A stretch of 64,000 nucleotides of DNA, taken from NCBI RefSeq assembly GCF_004570325.1, contig NZ_SPQO01000001.1:248001-312000 (forward strand). The letters run 5' to 3'. Every line of letters begins with the position of its first letter. Positions within the stretch are counted from its first letter, which is position 1. This DNA is from Mycobacterium sp. PS03-16. Lineage in GTDB: Bacteria > Actinomycetota > Actinomycetes > Mycobacteriales > Mycobacteriaceae. The notes beneath the pieces are model-generated. The model was given only the letters and a program-made list of their open reading frames with translations. It had not been told where the DNA came from and did no database searches. Below, one piece after another: positions 8,944 through 16,596 of this stretch. Both the position numbers and the translations under genes were made by a program.

Positions 8944-9926
8944 ATGGGAAACAGGGCGAACTTCGTCATCGTCGAGAACGGCGATTGGCGGCTGTACTAC
9001 TCGCACTGGGGCGGCTGCCGGATGCTCGACGCGCTCGTCGGTGGGCCCGAGCTGGCGGTGCGGTACGTCGAGTCGCTGCGACGGTGCCCGAAGGACGAGT
9101 GGGTGTCGCCGATGTGGGCCGACGGCGGCGCGGTCGTGGACCTGGATCGCCGTCGGCTGCTGTTCTTCGGCGATTCGGTGATGACCGAGATGAACGAGCG
9201 TCGCGCCGTGCTGCAGGCGCTGTCGGTGGTATGGCCCGGCTACGAGATCGGCTGGGCGTACGACGGCACCGTCGAGATCGCCGGCTACGTCGGCGCCGAG
9301 CTGCGGCCGGAAGTGTGGGACCGGAAACCGAAGGTAAAGCTGGCCCGAGGCCGCGGTCACCTGTGCCACGTGGTGTCCGTCATCGACGCCGCCGGGCAGT
9401 TGCGATTCTGGCCGCTGTGGTGGCACCTCAGTAAGGCCTGGCGCGGGCCAACGCTGATCGACGACCTGCCGGGAAACGGAGTCAGCCGGCTGCGGTTGCG
9501 GAAGATCCCCGAAGGGGGCTGCCACATCGACATTCCGCGAAAGACGATGAGCGCGTGGCAGACCGCGGACACGATGGGCATCTTCCAGGCCCTGCCCGAG
9601 CTGTCGCCGGGCTGGCAGACCGAGGTCTGGAGGACCGGTTCGAAGAGCACGTCGCCCGATGCGGGGGAGCGCTGCGGGTGGCGGAGCTCGATGTCGCCGC
9701 CGGTGCGGCGAACGCAACGGCGTGGATACGCGAGCGGGTCTACCAGAGCTTCGAGGACAGCCCGCTGGGCCAGATCGCGAGTCTGATGCAGGTGCTGGCA
9801 CCGGTAGGGCCGGGCTCGGAGGTGAGCGCAGACGCCGTCTTCGACGACGGTGTGCGACCGCGGGCCGACGAATGGGCGCGCTTCGCCGCGGCGTGCGAGG
9901 CGTTGCAGCGCCGTGAGGCCGCCTGA
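8944..9926 (+). pseudogene. Conserved hypothetical with apparent 1-bp frameshift
   Basis: Two adjoining frames together make one plausible protein of about 327 aa. The first frame starts at ATG 8944 (MGNRANFVIVENGDWRLYY) and is protein-like until TEVW near 9630. Beyond that it becomes Arg/Ser-rich noise until a stop at 9786. The frame one base over continues with EDRFEEHVARCGGALRVAEL and runs to 9926 with ordinary protein composition. Restoring one G in the GTCTGGAGG run would give TEVWEDRFEEHV. This could be a sequencing or assembly error, or a genuine decaying gene. The family is unknown to me; the N-terminal part resembles conserved actinobacterial hypotheticals rich in aromatic residues. 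Confidence 0.7.
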
Positions 9927-10002
9927 TGACGCGCCGGCTCCAGCCCGATCGGGAACACGCTGGGACGGCGGGCTGTCCCGCGCGGAGAGTAGCGTCCGCG
10001 TC

Positions 10003-11142
10003 ATGAGCGAGGGGCGCCGGCGTCGCAGCGCCAAGCAGGCGCGTCGTGATGCCAAACGGTCGAAGGTGCGGGAGCCGGACACACCAGAGGAATCCTCGCT
10101 GGTCGACGAGGTTCGTCAGGCGCTGGCCGGGCATCCGCTGGACCTGCTGGGCATGGTCAGCATGCTCATCGAATCCACCGTCCCCGACCCGCTGGCGTGG
10201 CTGCCGAATCGTCCGCAGCGCGAGACCGTCGACCTCGACAGGCTGCTCGACGGCCTCATCGGCACACCGATCCCGGAGACCTCCGCGCTGCTCGCCGTCC
10301 TGGCCGAATTCCTCGAGGACGCAGACCTGCGGCAGCGATGCCGCCACGAGGTCGCCGCCCGAGACGACGAGCTGCCGGACTGGCTCGCCGACCTCGCGCA
10401 CGTCGACGTGTTCCGGGCGGCGCGCATGACGCACGTGCTCGGCGACAACGACGAGGTGCTGCTCGGAGCCGCACTCGCCGGCGGTGACGAACTGACGTGT
10501 GTCGCGTTCATCGACCACAACCAGCTCTCCGCGGTCAAAGACGCGTTCCCGGTGCCCGATTCGGTGGACAACGTGATCCGCATCGCTGCGGAGAACAACA
10601 CCGATCCCGACATCACGTTCGTCGAGATGAGTCTGGCCGACGCGCGGGCGTGGATCGACCACGGCCTGCAGCAGCATGCCGTCTTCATGGATCAGACGGA
10701 CACCTGGCCGGCGTGCCGCCCGCTTCTGCGTTGGCTGATCCGTCACCTCCCCGAGGGCGGCGCCAAATACCGGGCGCCCATGTCGGATGGCGCATCGTTG
10801 GAAACGCTCTGCGACGACTTCTTCGCCTCGGCGTCCGGTGCCCCGTTCAGCCAACGGCTGCATGGGGACATGTTGTTAGGGCTGCTGTCGGACGGAGATC
10901 CGGTGCGGTGGAGTGTGCCGCGGGTGAGGCGCGCGCTCAGGGACTCGTGGTACGACGAATTCAGCACCCCGGTCGAGGTGGCGATCGACGCCCCGGAACT
11001 CCTGAAGAGCTTCATCCCATTTGCGCACGCGCAGAGCGGGATTCGGGAGGCGCTCACCGCAGAAGCGCTCGCTGCCGTCGACGCCGCAGCCCCGGCCTAC
11101 CGGGAGGCGGTGTGGCGAGACACCGAGGAGGAATTCGACTAG
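10003..11142 (+). CDS. Conserved hypothetical protein, 379 aa
   Basis: The reading frame is open from 9850, but the protein-like part starts at ATG 10003 (MSEGRRRRSAKQARRDAKR) with a strongly basic N-terminus. The upstream codons overlap the previous gene and look non-coding. The remainder is mostly helical and acidic, with segments such as LAGHPLDLLGMVSMLI and LLAVLAEFLEDADLRQRC. No transmembrane segment, signal peptide or enzyme motif is visible, so I do not assign a function. A basic tail plus helical body is compatible with nucleic-acid association, but that is only inference. It ends 27 bp before the convergent aminotransferase gene. Confidence 0.75.
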   Translation: MSEGRRRRSAKQARRDAKRSKVREPDTPEESSLVDEVRQALAGHPLDLLGMVSMLIESTVPDPLAWLPNRPQRETVDLDRLLDGLIGTPIPETSALLAVLAEFLEDADLRQRCRHEVAARDDELPDWLADLAHVDVFRAARMTHVLGDNDEVLLGAALAGGDELTCVAFIDHNQLSAVKDAFPVPDSVDNVIRIAAENNTDPDITFVEMSLADARAWIDHGLQQHAVFMDQTDTWPACRPLLRWLIRHLPEGGAKYRAPMSDGASLETLCDDFFASASGAPFSQRLHGDMLLGLLSDGDPVRWSVPRVRRALRDSWYDEFSTPVEVAIDAPELLKSFIPFAHAQSGIREALTAEALAAVDAAAPAYREAVWRDTEEEFD

Positions 11143-11169
11143 ATACGGCAGGCGACCGCTTACCCACGG

Positions 11170-12330
11170 TCACACGCGCGCCAGCACGTCGCTGATCCGC
11201 GTCAGCACCTTCTCCAGCGTTTCGGGCGTGGTGGCGAAGTTCACGCGGGCGAAGGAGGTGGTGTCGACATCGGTGTGCTGGGAGAAGTCCGCGCCGGGGC
11301 TGAGCTGCACACGCCCTCTCGAGAGGATCTGCGCCGTCGGATCGTCTCCCAACGCGGTTCGGCTGAAGTCGATCCAACTCAGGTAGGTCGCCTCCGGAGC
11401 GTGCGCGGTGAGGTCGGGATGGGACGCCACCCACTCGCTGATACGCGCGCGGTTGGCGGTCAGGAGCGCCTGCACGTCGCGCTGCCAGTCACCGCCGTGC
11501 CGCCACGCGGCGACCGTCGCCACCCGGCTGAGCGCACTGGGCGTCCCGAAATAGTCCAGCGGCGCCCGGTCGAGGGCCGCGGCGGTCGGGTCATGCCCGA
11601 TATGCGCGACGGCGCAACGGGTTCCGGCCAGGTTGAACGCCTTGGTCGCCGACGTGGCGGTGATGGTCAGCGCTTCGACGTCGGCCCCCAGCGACGCGAA
11701 CGGGGTGTGCGCGTGCGGCGCGTACATCACCTCGGCGTGGATCTCATCTGCCAGCACCGGGATCCGGTGGTCGAGCGCGAGTGCCGCCAGGCCGTCCAGC
11801 TCGGCGCGGGTGAACACCCGTCCGGTCGGGTTGTGCGGATTCACCAGCACGAACAACGCCGGCCGGTACTGCTCGAACAGCTGACGGTAATGCGCCAGGT
11901 CGAAAGTCCAGCCGTCGACGGACTCGTCCAACGGCAGGGCCAGCGGCCGGCGTCCGGCCCGTGCGATCGCGGCCAGGAACGGCGGATAGTTCGGCACCTG
12001 CAGCGCGATCCAGTCGCCGGGGCCGGTGGTGTCCTCGATGACGATCTGCAGGATCTGGATCAGGTCGCTGAAGACGCGCGTCCGCTCCGGACGGGGCGCC
12101 CACCCGTAACGAGTACGCATGCGGTCCTCGAACGCCGCGATCACCGGATCACCGTCGGGCCAGTAGGGATAGCCGAGGTCCTGCCGATCGATCGTCTCGC
12201 GCAGGGCCGCCGCGACCTCGGGCGGGAAGCCGAGGTCCATGTCGGCGACCCAGGCGGGAATGACGTCGTCGGGCACCGCCGTCCACTTGGCGCCGTGGCC
12301 GTCGCGCAGCCGCTCCGGGGGAGGGAACAT
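11170..12330 (-). CDS. MalY/PatB-type aminotransferase (C-S lyase-like)
   Basis: This 386-aa fold-type I PLP enzyme has the MalY/PatB pattern. WVADMDLGFPPEVAAAL is near the N-terminus, VNPHNPTGRVF lies in the cofactor site, LADEIHAEVMY carries the Asp that contacts the pyridine nitrogen, and SATKAFNLAG contains the Schiff-base Lys. Family members cleave the C-S bond of cystathionine or cysteine conjugates, releasing pyruvate and ammonia; transamination is a less likely alternative. The gene shares one base with the upstream DinB-like gene (TGATG), so the two form an operon. Confidence 0.88.
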   Translation of the reverse strand: MFPPPERLRDGHGAKWTAVPDDVIPAWVADMDLGFPPEVAAALRETIDRQDLGYPYWPDGDPVIAAFEDRMRTRYGWAPRPERTRVFSDLIQILQIVIEDTTGPGDWIALQVPNYPPFLAAIARAGRRPLALPLDESVDGWTFDLAHYRQLFEQYRPALFVLVNPHNPTGRVFTRAELDGLAALALDHRIPVLADEIHAEVMYAPHAHTPFASLGADVEALTITATSATKAFNLAGTRCAVAHIGHDPTAAALDRAPLDYFGTPSALSRVATVAAWRHGGDWQRDVQALLTANRARISEWVASHPDLTAHAPEATYLSWIDFSRTALGDDPTAQILSRGRVQLSPGADFSQHTDVDTTSFARVNFATTPETLEKVLTRISDVLARV

Positions 12331-12806
12331 CAGCGGGCGGGCACGGGTGCCGGCATCAGCATGAGGACGTCGCGCAGGCTCTCCATCTGACCATGATGCT
12401 GCGCCAGCTCCTCGAAGACGTGCTGCAGGGCGGCGCCCTGGGTCAGCGCCCGCTGCGGCCCGAGGAAGGCCGCCGGGGGCTCACGGCGCAGCGGCGCCTC
12501 GGGGGAGGCGTCGGCCACGTCGCGGCGCATCTGATCGGCGACCACCGCGGCACGCGCGACCAGGTCCTCGACGCGTCCCTGCGCGTCGAACTCTGCGTCC
12601 CGGTCGCGCTCGACGACCCGCCCGCTGACGAACCCGCCCACCCAGGCGTCGATCACGGCCAGGCAGTGGTGCAGCAGCGCATACGGGGTGTTGGCGCCCG
12701 GGTAGGCCTGGGCATTGGCGCGATCGTCACCGAGGTCGGTCACGATCTGCACCATCCCCGCCAGGGCGCGGTCGGTGTAGTACAGGTAGTCGTCGCGCGT
12801 CAGCAT
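12330..12806 (-). CDS. DinB/DUF664-like protein
   Basis: This 158-aa, mostly helical protein has the DinB/DUF664 four-helix layout, with metal-ligand-like histidines in YALLHHCLAV and QHVFEELAQHHGQMESLRD, the latter being the family's C-terminal HxxxH-type motif. In mycobacteria DinB-superfamily proteins include thiol-dependent S-transferases, so mycothiol use is possible but unproven. It is the first gene of a two-gene operon with the MalY-type lyase. Its start lies 12 bp from operator copy A of the GTCACC inverted repeat, so it is probably under the same control as the divergent CGNR gene. Confidence 0.8.
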   Translation of the reverse strand: MLTRDDYLYYTDRALAGMVQIVTDLGDDRANAQAYPGANTPYALLHHCLAVIDAWVGGFVSGRVVERDRDAEFDAQGRVEDLVARAAVVADQMRRDVADASPEAPLRREPPAAFLGPQRALTQGAALQHVFEELAQHHGQMESLRDVLMLMPAPVPAR

Positions 12807-12818
12807 CGCTCTCCAAAA

Positions 12819-12839
12819 GTCACCGGTTCAGATGGTGAC
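12819..12839. promoter_or_regulatory. Operator copy A, GTCACC-N9-GGTGAC
   Basis: This 21-bp inverted repeat has six-base arms GTCACC and GGTGAC around a nine-base centre (GGTTCAGAT). It lies between the DinB-like gene and the CGNR regulator gene. Copy B is exactly 40 bp away (start to start), about four helical turns, which suggests cooperative binding on one face. Confidence 0.7.
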
Positions 12840-12858
12840 GGAGTTTGCCTTATCGAGT

Positions 12859-12879
12859 GTCACCGGTCAAGATGGTGAC
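12859..12879. promoter_or_regulatory. Operator copy B, GTCACC-N9-GGTGAC
   Basis: This second copy has the same arms and centre GGTCAAGAT. It abuts the GTG at 12880, the best start codon for the CGNR gene. A protein bound here would block translation initiation or a leaderless transcript start, as expected for autoregulation. Confidence 0.7.
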
Positions 12880-13425
12880 GTGAGTTTCGTGTTTGTCAGC
12901 GGGAACCTGGCGCTGGATCTGGCCGGCACCCGTAAGTGGCGACGGACGGAACCCGAGGAACTGCTCGCGACTCCGGGCGACCTGTCGCGCTGGTTCGCCG
13001 AGACAGGCGAACTGACCGACGGAATCGCCGTCGGCGACGACGCCTTCCGCAGCGCGCTGACGCTCCGCGAGGCGGTGTACCGACTCGCGTCGGCGCGGCT
13101 GGCCGGCGACCGCTTCGCGAAATCCGACCTGGCGGTGGTCAACGACCTGGCGGCTCGGCCGGGCATGCGCATTGAACTGTCGGCCCGCGGAGTGGCCAAA
13201 TCCGGCGACGCGCACGCGGCGCTCGCCGACGTCGCCCGGTCGGCGATCGAGGTGCTCGCCGACGACTCCGTCGCGATGAAGGAGTGCGGCCGCCCGACGT
13301 GCACGCGGATCTACCTCGACCGCTCGCGCGGGGCCCGTCGCACCTGGTGCGGCATGGACGAATGCGGCAACCGCGTGAAGGCGGCCGCCTATCGCGCGCG
13401 CAAACGCGCCGCCGCCGACAGCTGA
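12880..13425 (+). CDS. CGNR zinc-finger transcriptional regulator
   Basis: This 181-aa protein has an N-terminal ABATE-type domain (VSGNLALDLAGTRKW onward) and a C-terminal CGNR zinc finger. The finger has Cys residues in ECGRPTC and WCGMDECGNR, followed by a basic stretch ending AAYRARKR. CGNR proteins are putative stress-linked transcription regulators. The frame is open from ATG 12832, but that codon lies inside operator A. Homology-like sequence begins at FVFVSGNL, so I prefer the GTG at 12880. Four copies of a 21-bp inverted repeat surround this gene, which argues that it, or a factor acting with it, binds them. Confidence 0.85.
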   Translation: MSFVFVSGNLALDLAGTRKWRRTEPEELLATPGDLSRWFAETGELTDGIAVGDDAFRSALTLREAVYRLASARLAGDRFAKSDLAVVNDLAARPGMRIELSARGVAKSGDAHAALADVARSAIEVLADDSVAMKECGRPTCTRIYLDRSRGARRTWCGMDECGNRVKAAAYRARKRAAADS

Positions 13426-13510
13426 CCCTGCCGTTCAACATCGCTGCGGCGCGACGCTTCTCGAGTGTCACCCGCCGGGAACCGACAAGCCGCGTAACAC
13501 GAGATTTACC

Positions 13511-13531
13511 GTCACCACCTTGACAGGTGAC
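13511..13531. promoter_or_regulatory. Operator copy C, GTCACC-N9-GGTGAC
   Basis: This third copy has centre ACCTTGACA and lies in the gap upstream of the MFS transporter gene. A half-site GTCACC at 13467-13472, 44 bp upstream, suggests a degenerate additional copy. Confidence 0.7.
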
Positions 13532-13557
13532 GCACGGCTGCGCAGGATCTCTTCAAC

Positions 13558-13578
13558 GTCACCCGTCTAGACGGTGAC
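13558..13578. promoter_or_regulatory. Operator copy D, GTCACC-N9-GGTGAC
   Basis: This fourth copy, with centre CGTCTAGAC, is the most symmetric of the set. It lies 26 bp upstream of the MFS transporter ATG and 47 bp (start to start) from copy C. The paired arrangement mirrors that upstream of the CGNR gene. Confidence 0.72.
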
Positions 13579-13604
13579 GACGGAGAGAATCGCGGAGGAA
13601 CCCG

Positions 13605-14978
13605 ATGGACCCCACCACAGTGGCCACCAACCGTCTGACGACCAGTGAGGTATCCGCACGGCTGGAGCGGTTGCCGTGGACGCGGTATCAGCGCGGGCTC
13701 TTCCTGATGATCGCCACCGCGTGGCTGTTCGACTCGATCGACCTCGGCGCGCTGACCTTTCTCCTCGCTCCGATCAGCCAGGAGTTCGGCCTCACCCCGA
13801 CGCAGAGCGGTCTGGTCGGCAGCGCCACGTTCGCCGGGATGTTCATCGGGGCGGTCGGCGCCGGGATGCTGGCCGACCGCTTCGGCCGCCTGACCGTGTT
13901 CAAGTACAGCATCCTGATCTGGGGCAGTGCGAGCCTGCTACTGGCGTTCTCGTGGGACTTCGCCAGCCTCACCTCGTTCCGGCTGCTGCTCGGCATCGGG
14001 ATGGGCGCCGAATTCCCCGTCGCCGCAGCGCTTCTCTCCGAGTTCATGCCGACCGCCAAACGCGGCCGCTACGTCGCGCTCATGGAGGGCACCTGGCCGG
14101 TGGGCTTCATCCTCGCCGGCGTGCTGTCGTTCATCCTGCTGTCGACGACGCTGGGCTGGCGCGGCTTCTTCGTGATGCAGGCGCTGCTCGCGGTGGTCGC
14201 GCTGATCGCGCGGCGCAACCTGCCGGAATCGCCACGCTGGTTGACCTCCCGCGGGCGCTACGACGACGCCCGAGCGACGCTCGAGAGGCTCGAGCGCAAC
14301 ACCGAACGGGCCAGTGGCCGAGAGCTTCCCGAGCCGCAGCCCCACCTGTCTCTCGACGCGTCGACCGATTCCGCGGGCTGGCGGACCCTGTTCTCCCCGG
14401 ACTACCGCACGCGCACCGTCGCCAGCTGGGCGATGTGGTTCTGCCTGCTCGGCGGCTACTACGGGCTGACGACGTGGCTGGGCAAGCTGCTCGCCGACTC
14501 CGGCTTCGACGTGGTCAAGTCCGTCGGTTACATCGTGGTCATGGCGCTGTGGGGCATCCCGGGATTCCTGACGGCCGCGTACCTCATCGAGCGGATCGGG
14601 CGGAGGCTGTGTCTCGTGGGATTCGCGCTCTCCGCCGCGGTGGCGGCGTTCCTCTACGGCAACGCCGCGACGCTGCCCGAGTTGATCATCACCGGATCGT
14701 TCCTGCAGTTCTTCTTCTTCGGTATGTTCTCGTCGATCTTCGCGTTCACGCCCGAACTGTTCCCGACGCGGGCCCGCGCACTGGGGATGGGCAGCTCGAC
14801 GGCGGCGGGCCGGCTCGGCTCGATCTTCGGCCCGCTGGTCGTGCCCATGGTCATCGCCTCGCACGGGCCCACGGTCGTATTCGCCGCCAGTGCAGTGTTG
14901 TTCGTCGTCGGATCGGCCATCGCCCTGTTCTTCCTCCCCGAGACGCGGCAGTCGGTCCTGGAGGAGATCTCCGCCTGA
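13605..14978 (+). CDS. MFS transporter
   Basis: This 457-aa major facilitator has about 12 membrane segments. It has the loop 2-3 motif GMLADRFGRLTVFK, the sugar/organic-acid-porter motif NLPESPRWLTSRGR after the sixth segment, and FTPELFPTRARALGMG before the eleventh. The pattern fits the sugar-porter/aromatic-acid symporter group, so import of a small organic acid or sugar is plausible; the substrate is unknown. A GCGGAGGAA ribosome-binding site precedes the ATG. Two GTCACC-type operators lie directly upstream, tying its expression to the CGNR regulator. Confidence 0.9.
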   Translation: MDPTTVATNRLTTSEVSARLERLPWTRYQRGLFLMIATAWLFDSIDLGALTFLLAPISQEFGLTPTQSGLVGSATFAGMFIGAVGAGMLADRFGRLTVFKYSILIWGSASLLLAFSWDFASLTSFRLLLGIGMGAEFPVAAALLSEFMPTAKRGRYVALMEGTWPVGFILAGVLSFILLSTTLGWRGFFVMQALLAVVALIARRNLPESPRWLTSRGRYDDARATLERLERNTERASGRELPEPQPHLSLDASTDSAGWRTLFSPDYRTRTVASWAMWFCLLGGYYGLTTWLGKLLADSGFDVVKSVGYIVVMALWGIPGFLTAAYLIERIGRRLCLVGFALSAAVAAFLYGNAATLPELIITGSFLQFFFFGMFSSIFAFTPELFPTRARALGMGSSTAAGRLGSIFGPLVVPMVIASHGPTVVFAASAVLFVVGSAIALFFLPETRQSVLEEISA

Positions 14979-14993
14979 GGCCGCGATCCCGAT

Positions 14994-15015
14994 CTGGCCG
15001 CCGTCACGCGGCCAG
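14994..15015. terminator. Possible bidirectional terminator hairpin
   Basis: CTGGCCGC and GCGGCCAG form a perfect 8-bp stem around a 6-base loop in the 25-bp gap between two convergent genes, running into the last codons of the minus-strand gene. There is no T-tract, which is common for mycobacterial terminators, so the call is tentative. Confidence 0.4.
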
Positions 15016-15378
15016 TCGGTCGGCAGCCTCGCCAACGCTCGTCGTCCGCCGTGGCAGCTTCGCGGTGGACGGCGAGCGCTCCTGTCCGCGGTAGCGCAGC
15101 AGATACCGGTCGATCTGCTCCTGGCGTACCGGTTGCGCCCAGATGTTCGCGCCGTTGACCGGGTTGCCGCTCTCGTCGGACTCCGCCACTTTCCGCGCGC
15201 CGATCCGGAAGCCCACGACCGCCGCGCTCATCATGACCACCAGGCACAACCCGATCCCACCGGCCAGGTAGCTTCCCGCGGCCAGCGCATAGACGAACGT
15301 CCCGAGCGCCACGAACCCGAGCAACAGGCAGACGTACGCGACGTTGGTCGCCGACACACGTCCCCACGCTCTCACCAT
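15004..15378 (-). CDS. Small membrane protein in TetR divergon
   Basis: This 124-aa protein has two hydrophobic helices (about residues 10-32 and 38-58) followed by a hydrophilic C-terminal tail of about 60 residues. The frame extends upstream to 15603, but that part overlaps the TetR gene, so ATG 15378 (MVRAWGRVSATNVAY) is the start. It is divergent from the TetR gene with a nested inverted repeat between them, making it the probable target of that repressor. TetR-controlled partners are often efflux or envelope proteins, but nothing in this protein identifies a transport function. Confidence 0.75.
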   Translation of the reverse strand: MVRAWGRVSATNVAYVCLLLGFVALGTFVYALAAGSYLAGGIGLCLVVMMSAAVVGFRIGARKVAESDESGNPVNGANIWAQPVRQEQIDRYLLRYRGQERSPSTAKLPRRTTSVGEAADRLAA

Positions 15379-15404
15379 GATGTCCTCCTCGCTTCCTGAC
15401 CAAC

Positions 15405-15442
15405 ACGCTACGCGTATCGTAGCGATACGTCTAGTGTAGCGT
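15405..15442. promoter_or_regulatory. Nested inverted-repeat operator for TetR
   Basis: An outer pair (ACGCTAC at 15405-15411 and GTAGCGT at 15436-15442) encloses an inner pair (CGTATCG at 15413-15419 and CGATACG at 15423-15429) separated by TAG. The repeat lies between the divergent membrane-protein and TetR starts, where an autoregulatory TetR operator is expected. Confidence 0.8.
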
Positions 15443-15478
15443 TTCAGGCGGAGGGGAAATTCCATCCAGGGAGAGGCC

Positions 15479-16063
15479 ATGCCGCAGCGCCGCGCCGTCG
15501 ACGACGACATCGTCGACACCGCAATGGAGTTGCTGCGCACCCGCGGCCCGCGTGCCGTGACCGTTGAAGCCGTGACGGCGAAGTCCGGCATCGCCAAGAC
15601 CACGATCTACCGGCGCCACCGCGACCGCCGCGACATGCTCACCGCCGCGCTGTCCCGGCTCGCCGATCCGGATCCGCCCCCGCCGCAGGCCGACGCGCAG
15701 GAGCGGCTCCGCTGGCTGATCGCCCACGCGGTCGCGATGGTCGAAGACGGTATCGGCTACGGCGGATTCGCCGCGCTCCTCACCGACGAGGATCCGGAGT
15801 ACGCCACCGCCTTCCGCCAGATCCTCGTCGATCGGCGGGGGCGTCTCGAGGCCGTGGTGCACGTCGGCAAGGCCGACGGCGACTTCCGCGCCGACGTCCA
15901 CCCCGCCACCCTCATCGACGGCATGGTCGGCGCCTACATTGCTGAGCGCGCCAGGACCGGCGGCGTCGCCGACGGCTGGGAAGAGCGCCTGTTCGAGCTG
16001 TACTGGCCCGCCGTGCGCGTTGACTCTGCGCCTCGTCTCGCACGAGCGCCGAGACTGCGGTGA
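15479..16063 (+). CDS. TetR/AcrR-family regulator
   Basis: This 194-aa TetR protein has an N-terminal HTH (GPRAVTVEAVTAKSGIAKTT then IYRRHRDRRDML) and a variable helical ligand domain. The ATG at 15479 follows an AGGGAGAGG ribosome-binding site. It is divergent from the small membrane protein gene, and a textbook dyad lies between them, so autorepression together with control of that gene is likely. The last dozen codons (VDSAPRLARAPRLR) run into a 62-bp palindromic repeat, so the original C-terminus may have been altered by that element. Confidence 0.9.
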   Translation: MPQRRAVDDDIVDTAMELLRTRGPRAVTVEAVTAKSGIAKTTIYRRHRDRRDMLTAALSRLADPDPPPPQADAQERLRWLIAHAVAMVEDGIGYGGFAALLTDEDPEYATAFRQILVDRRGRLEAVVHVGKADGDFRADVHPATLIDGMVGAYIAERARTGGVADGWEERLFELYWPAVRVDSAPRLARAPRLR

Positions 16064-16108
16064 GATCGCGAAACCGGCGGGTTTCGTGATCTGACAGCAG
16101 TCTCGGCG
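16047..16108. repeat. 62-bp imperfect palindrome
   Basis: Arms CGCCGAGACTGC (16047-16058) and GCAGTCTCGGCG (16097-16108) match perfectly. Inner arms AGATCGCGAAACC and GGTTTCGTGATCT match with one difference. The hairpin straddles the TetR stop codon. It may be a terminator, but its length and the neighbouring TTGACTCTG repeats look more like an interspersed palindromic element. Confidence 0.6.
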
Positions 16109-16232
16109 AGCAGTTCCTGCCACGCGCCGGTCAATCACTGCCAGCGGGATGAATGCCGCTGACCTGCCGGTTGTGCAGATCAGACCGGCCAGGAACACCT
16201 CCCGACCGAGAGACACAGAAGAGGTAAGGGAC

Positions 16233-16481
16233 ATGACCAAGTTCGGAATCGCCACCCTGTTCGCCGGCGCCACCACCGCCGCCTTCCTGGGCCTGGCCGC
16301 CCCGGCCGCCGCCGCCCCCGCCGGCCCCGGCAACGCCGCCGACACCATCAGCTCGCTCGACGATCGCGGCTACGAGGTCCGGGTCACCCAGCAGGGCATG
16401 ACCAAGTCACTCGACGACTCCAGCATCGTGTCGGTGCGCTACGACAACGACGACCGCGTCGTCTACGTCACCACCCGCTGA
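16233..16481 (+). CDS. Small secreted protein
   Basis: This 82-aa protein has a clear Sec signal peptide: MTKFGIATLF, then a hydrophobic Ala-rich core ending AAPAAAAP, with probable cleavage near residue 27. The mature part is only about 55 residues (ISSLDDRGYEVRVTQQG and VVYVTTR), compatible with a small beta/alpha domain. The start is set by the signal peptide and a GAGGTAAGGG ribosome-binding site; upstream codons in the same frame are not protein-like. It resembles short exported proteins common in mycobacteria, with unknown function. A strong terminator follows directly. Confidence 0.8.
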   Translation: MTKFGIATLFAGATTAAFLGLAAPAAAAPAGPGNAADTISSLDDRGYEVRVTQQGMTKSLDDSSIVSVRYDNDDRVVYVTTR

Positions 16482-16496
16482 CACCACCCACATACC

Positions 16497-16528
16497 AAGG
16501 GCGCCCCGCATGCGGGGCGCCCTTTTCG
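16497..16528 (+). terminator. Rho-independent-type terminator
   Basis: A perfect 14-bp inverted repeat (AAGGGCGCCCCGCA and its complement, with no loop spacer) is followed by TTTT 16 bp after the stop codon of the small secreted protein gene. It is the clearest terminator hairpin I found in the window. Confidence 0.85.
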
Positions 16529-16587
16529 TTGACTCTGTACTCAGGGCGGACATTTCTTGCGTTTCGACGCGCCGAGTGCAGAGTCAA
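16529..16587. repeat. Inverted TTGACTCTG repeat
   Basis: TTGACTCTGTACTC (16529-16542) and GAGTGCAGAGTCAA (16574-16587) are inverted copies with one mismatch and a 31-bp spacer. A further partial copy, TTGACTCTGCGC, is at 16020-16031 in the TetR tail. This may be an interspersed repeat or a second terminator protecting the convergent mksB 3' end. Confidence 0.5.
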
Positions 16588-16596
16588 TGCCCGAAA

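Noticed and set aside
8440..10863. 807-codon minus-strand frame across the hypothetical-protein region
   Set aside because: It lies opposite the frameshifted gene and the 379-aa gene; its composition changes along the length and no motif is visible.
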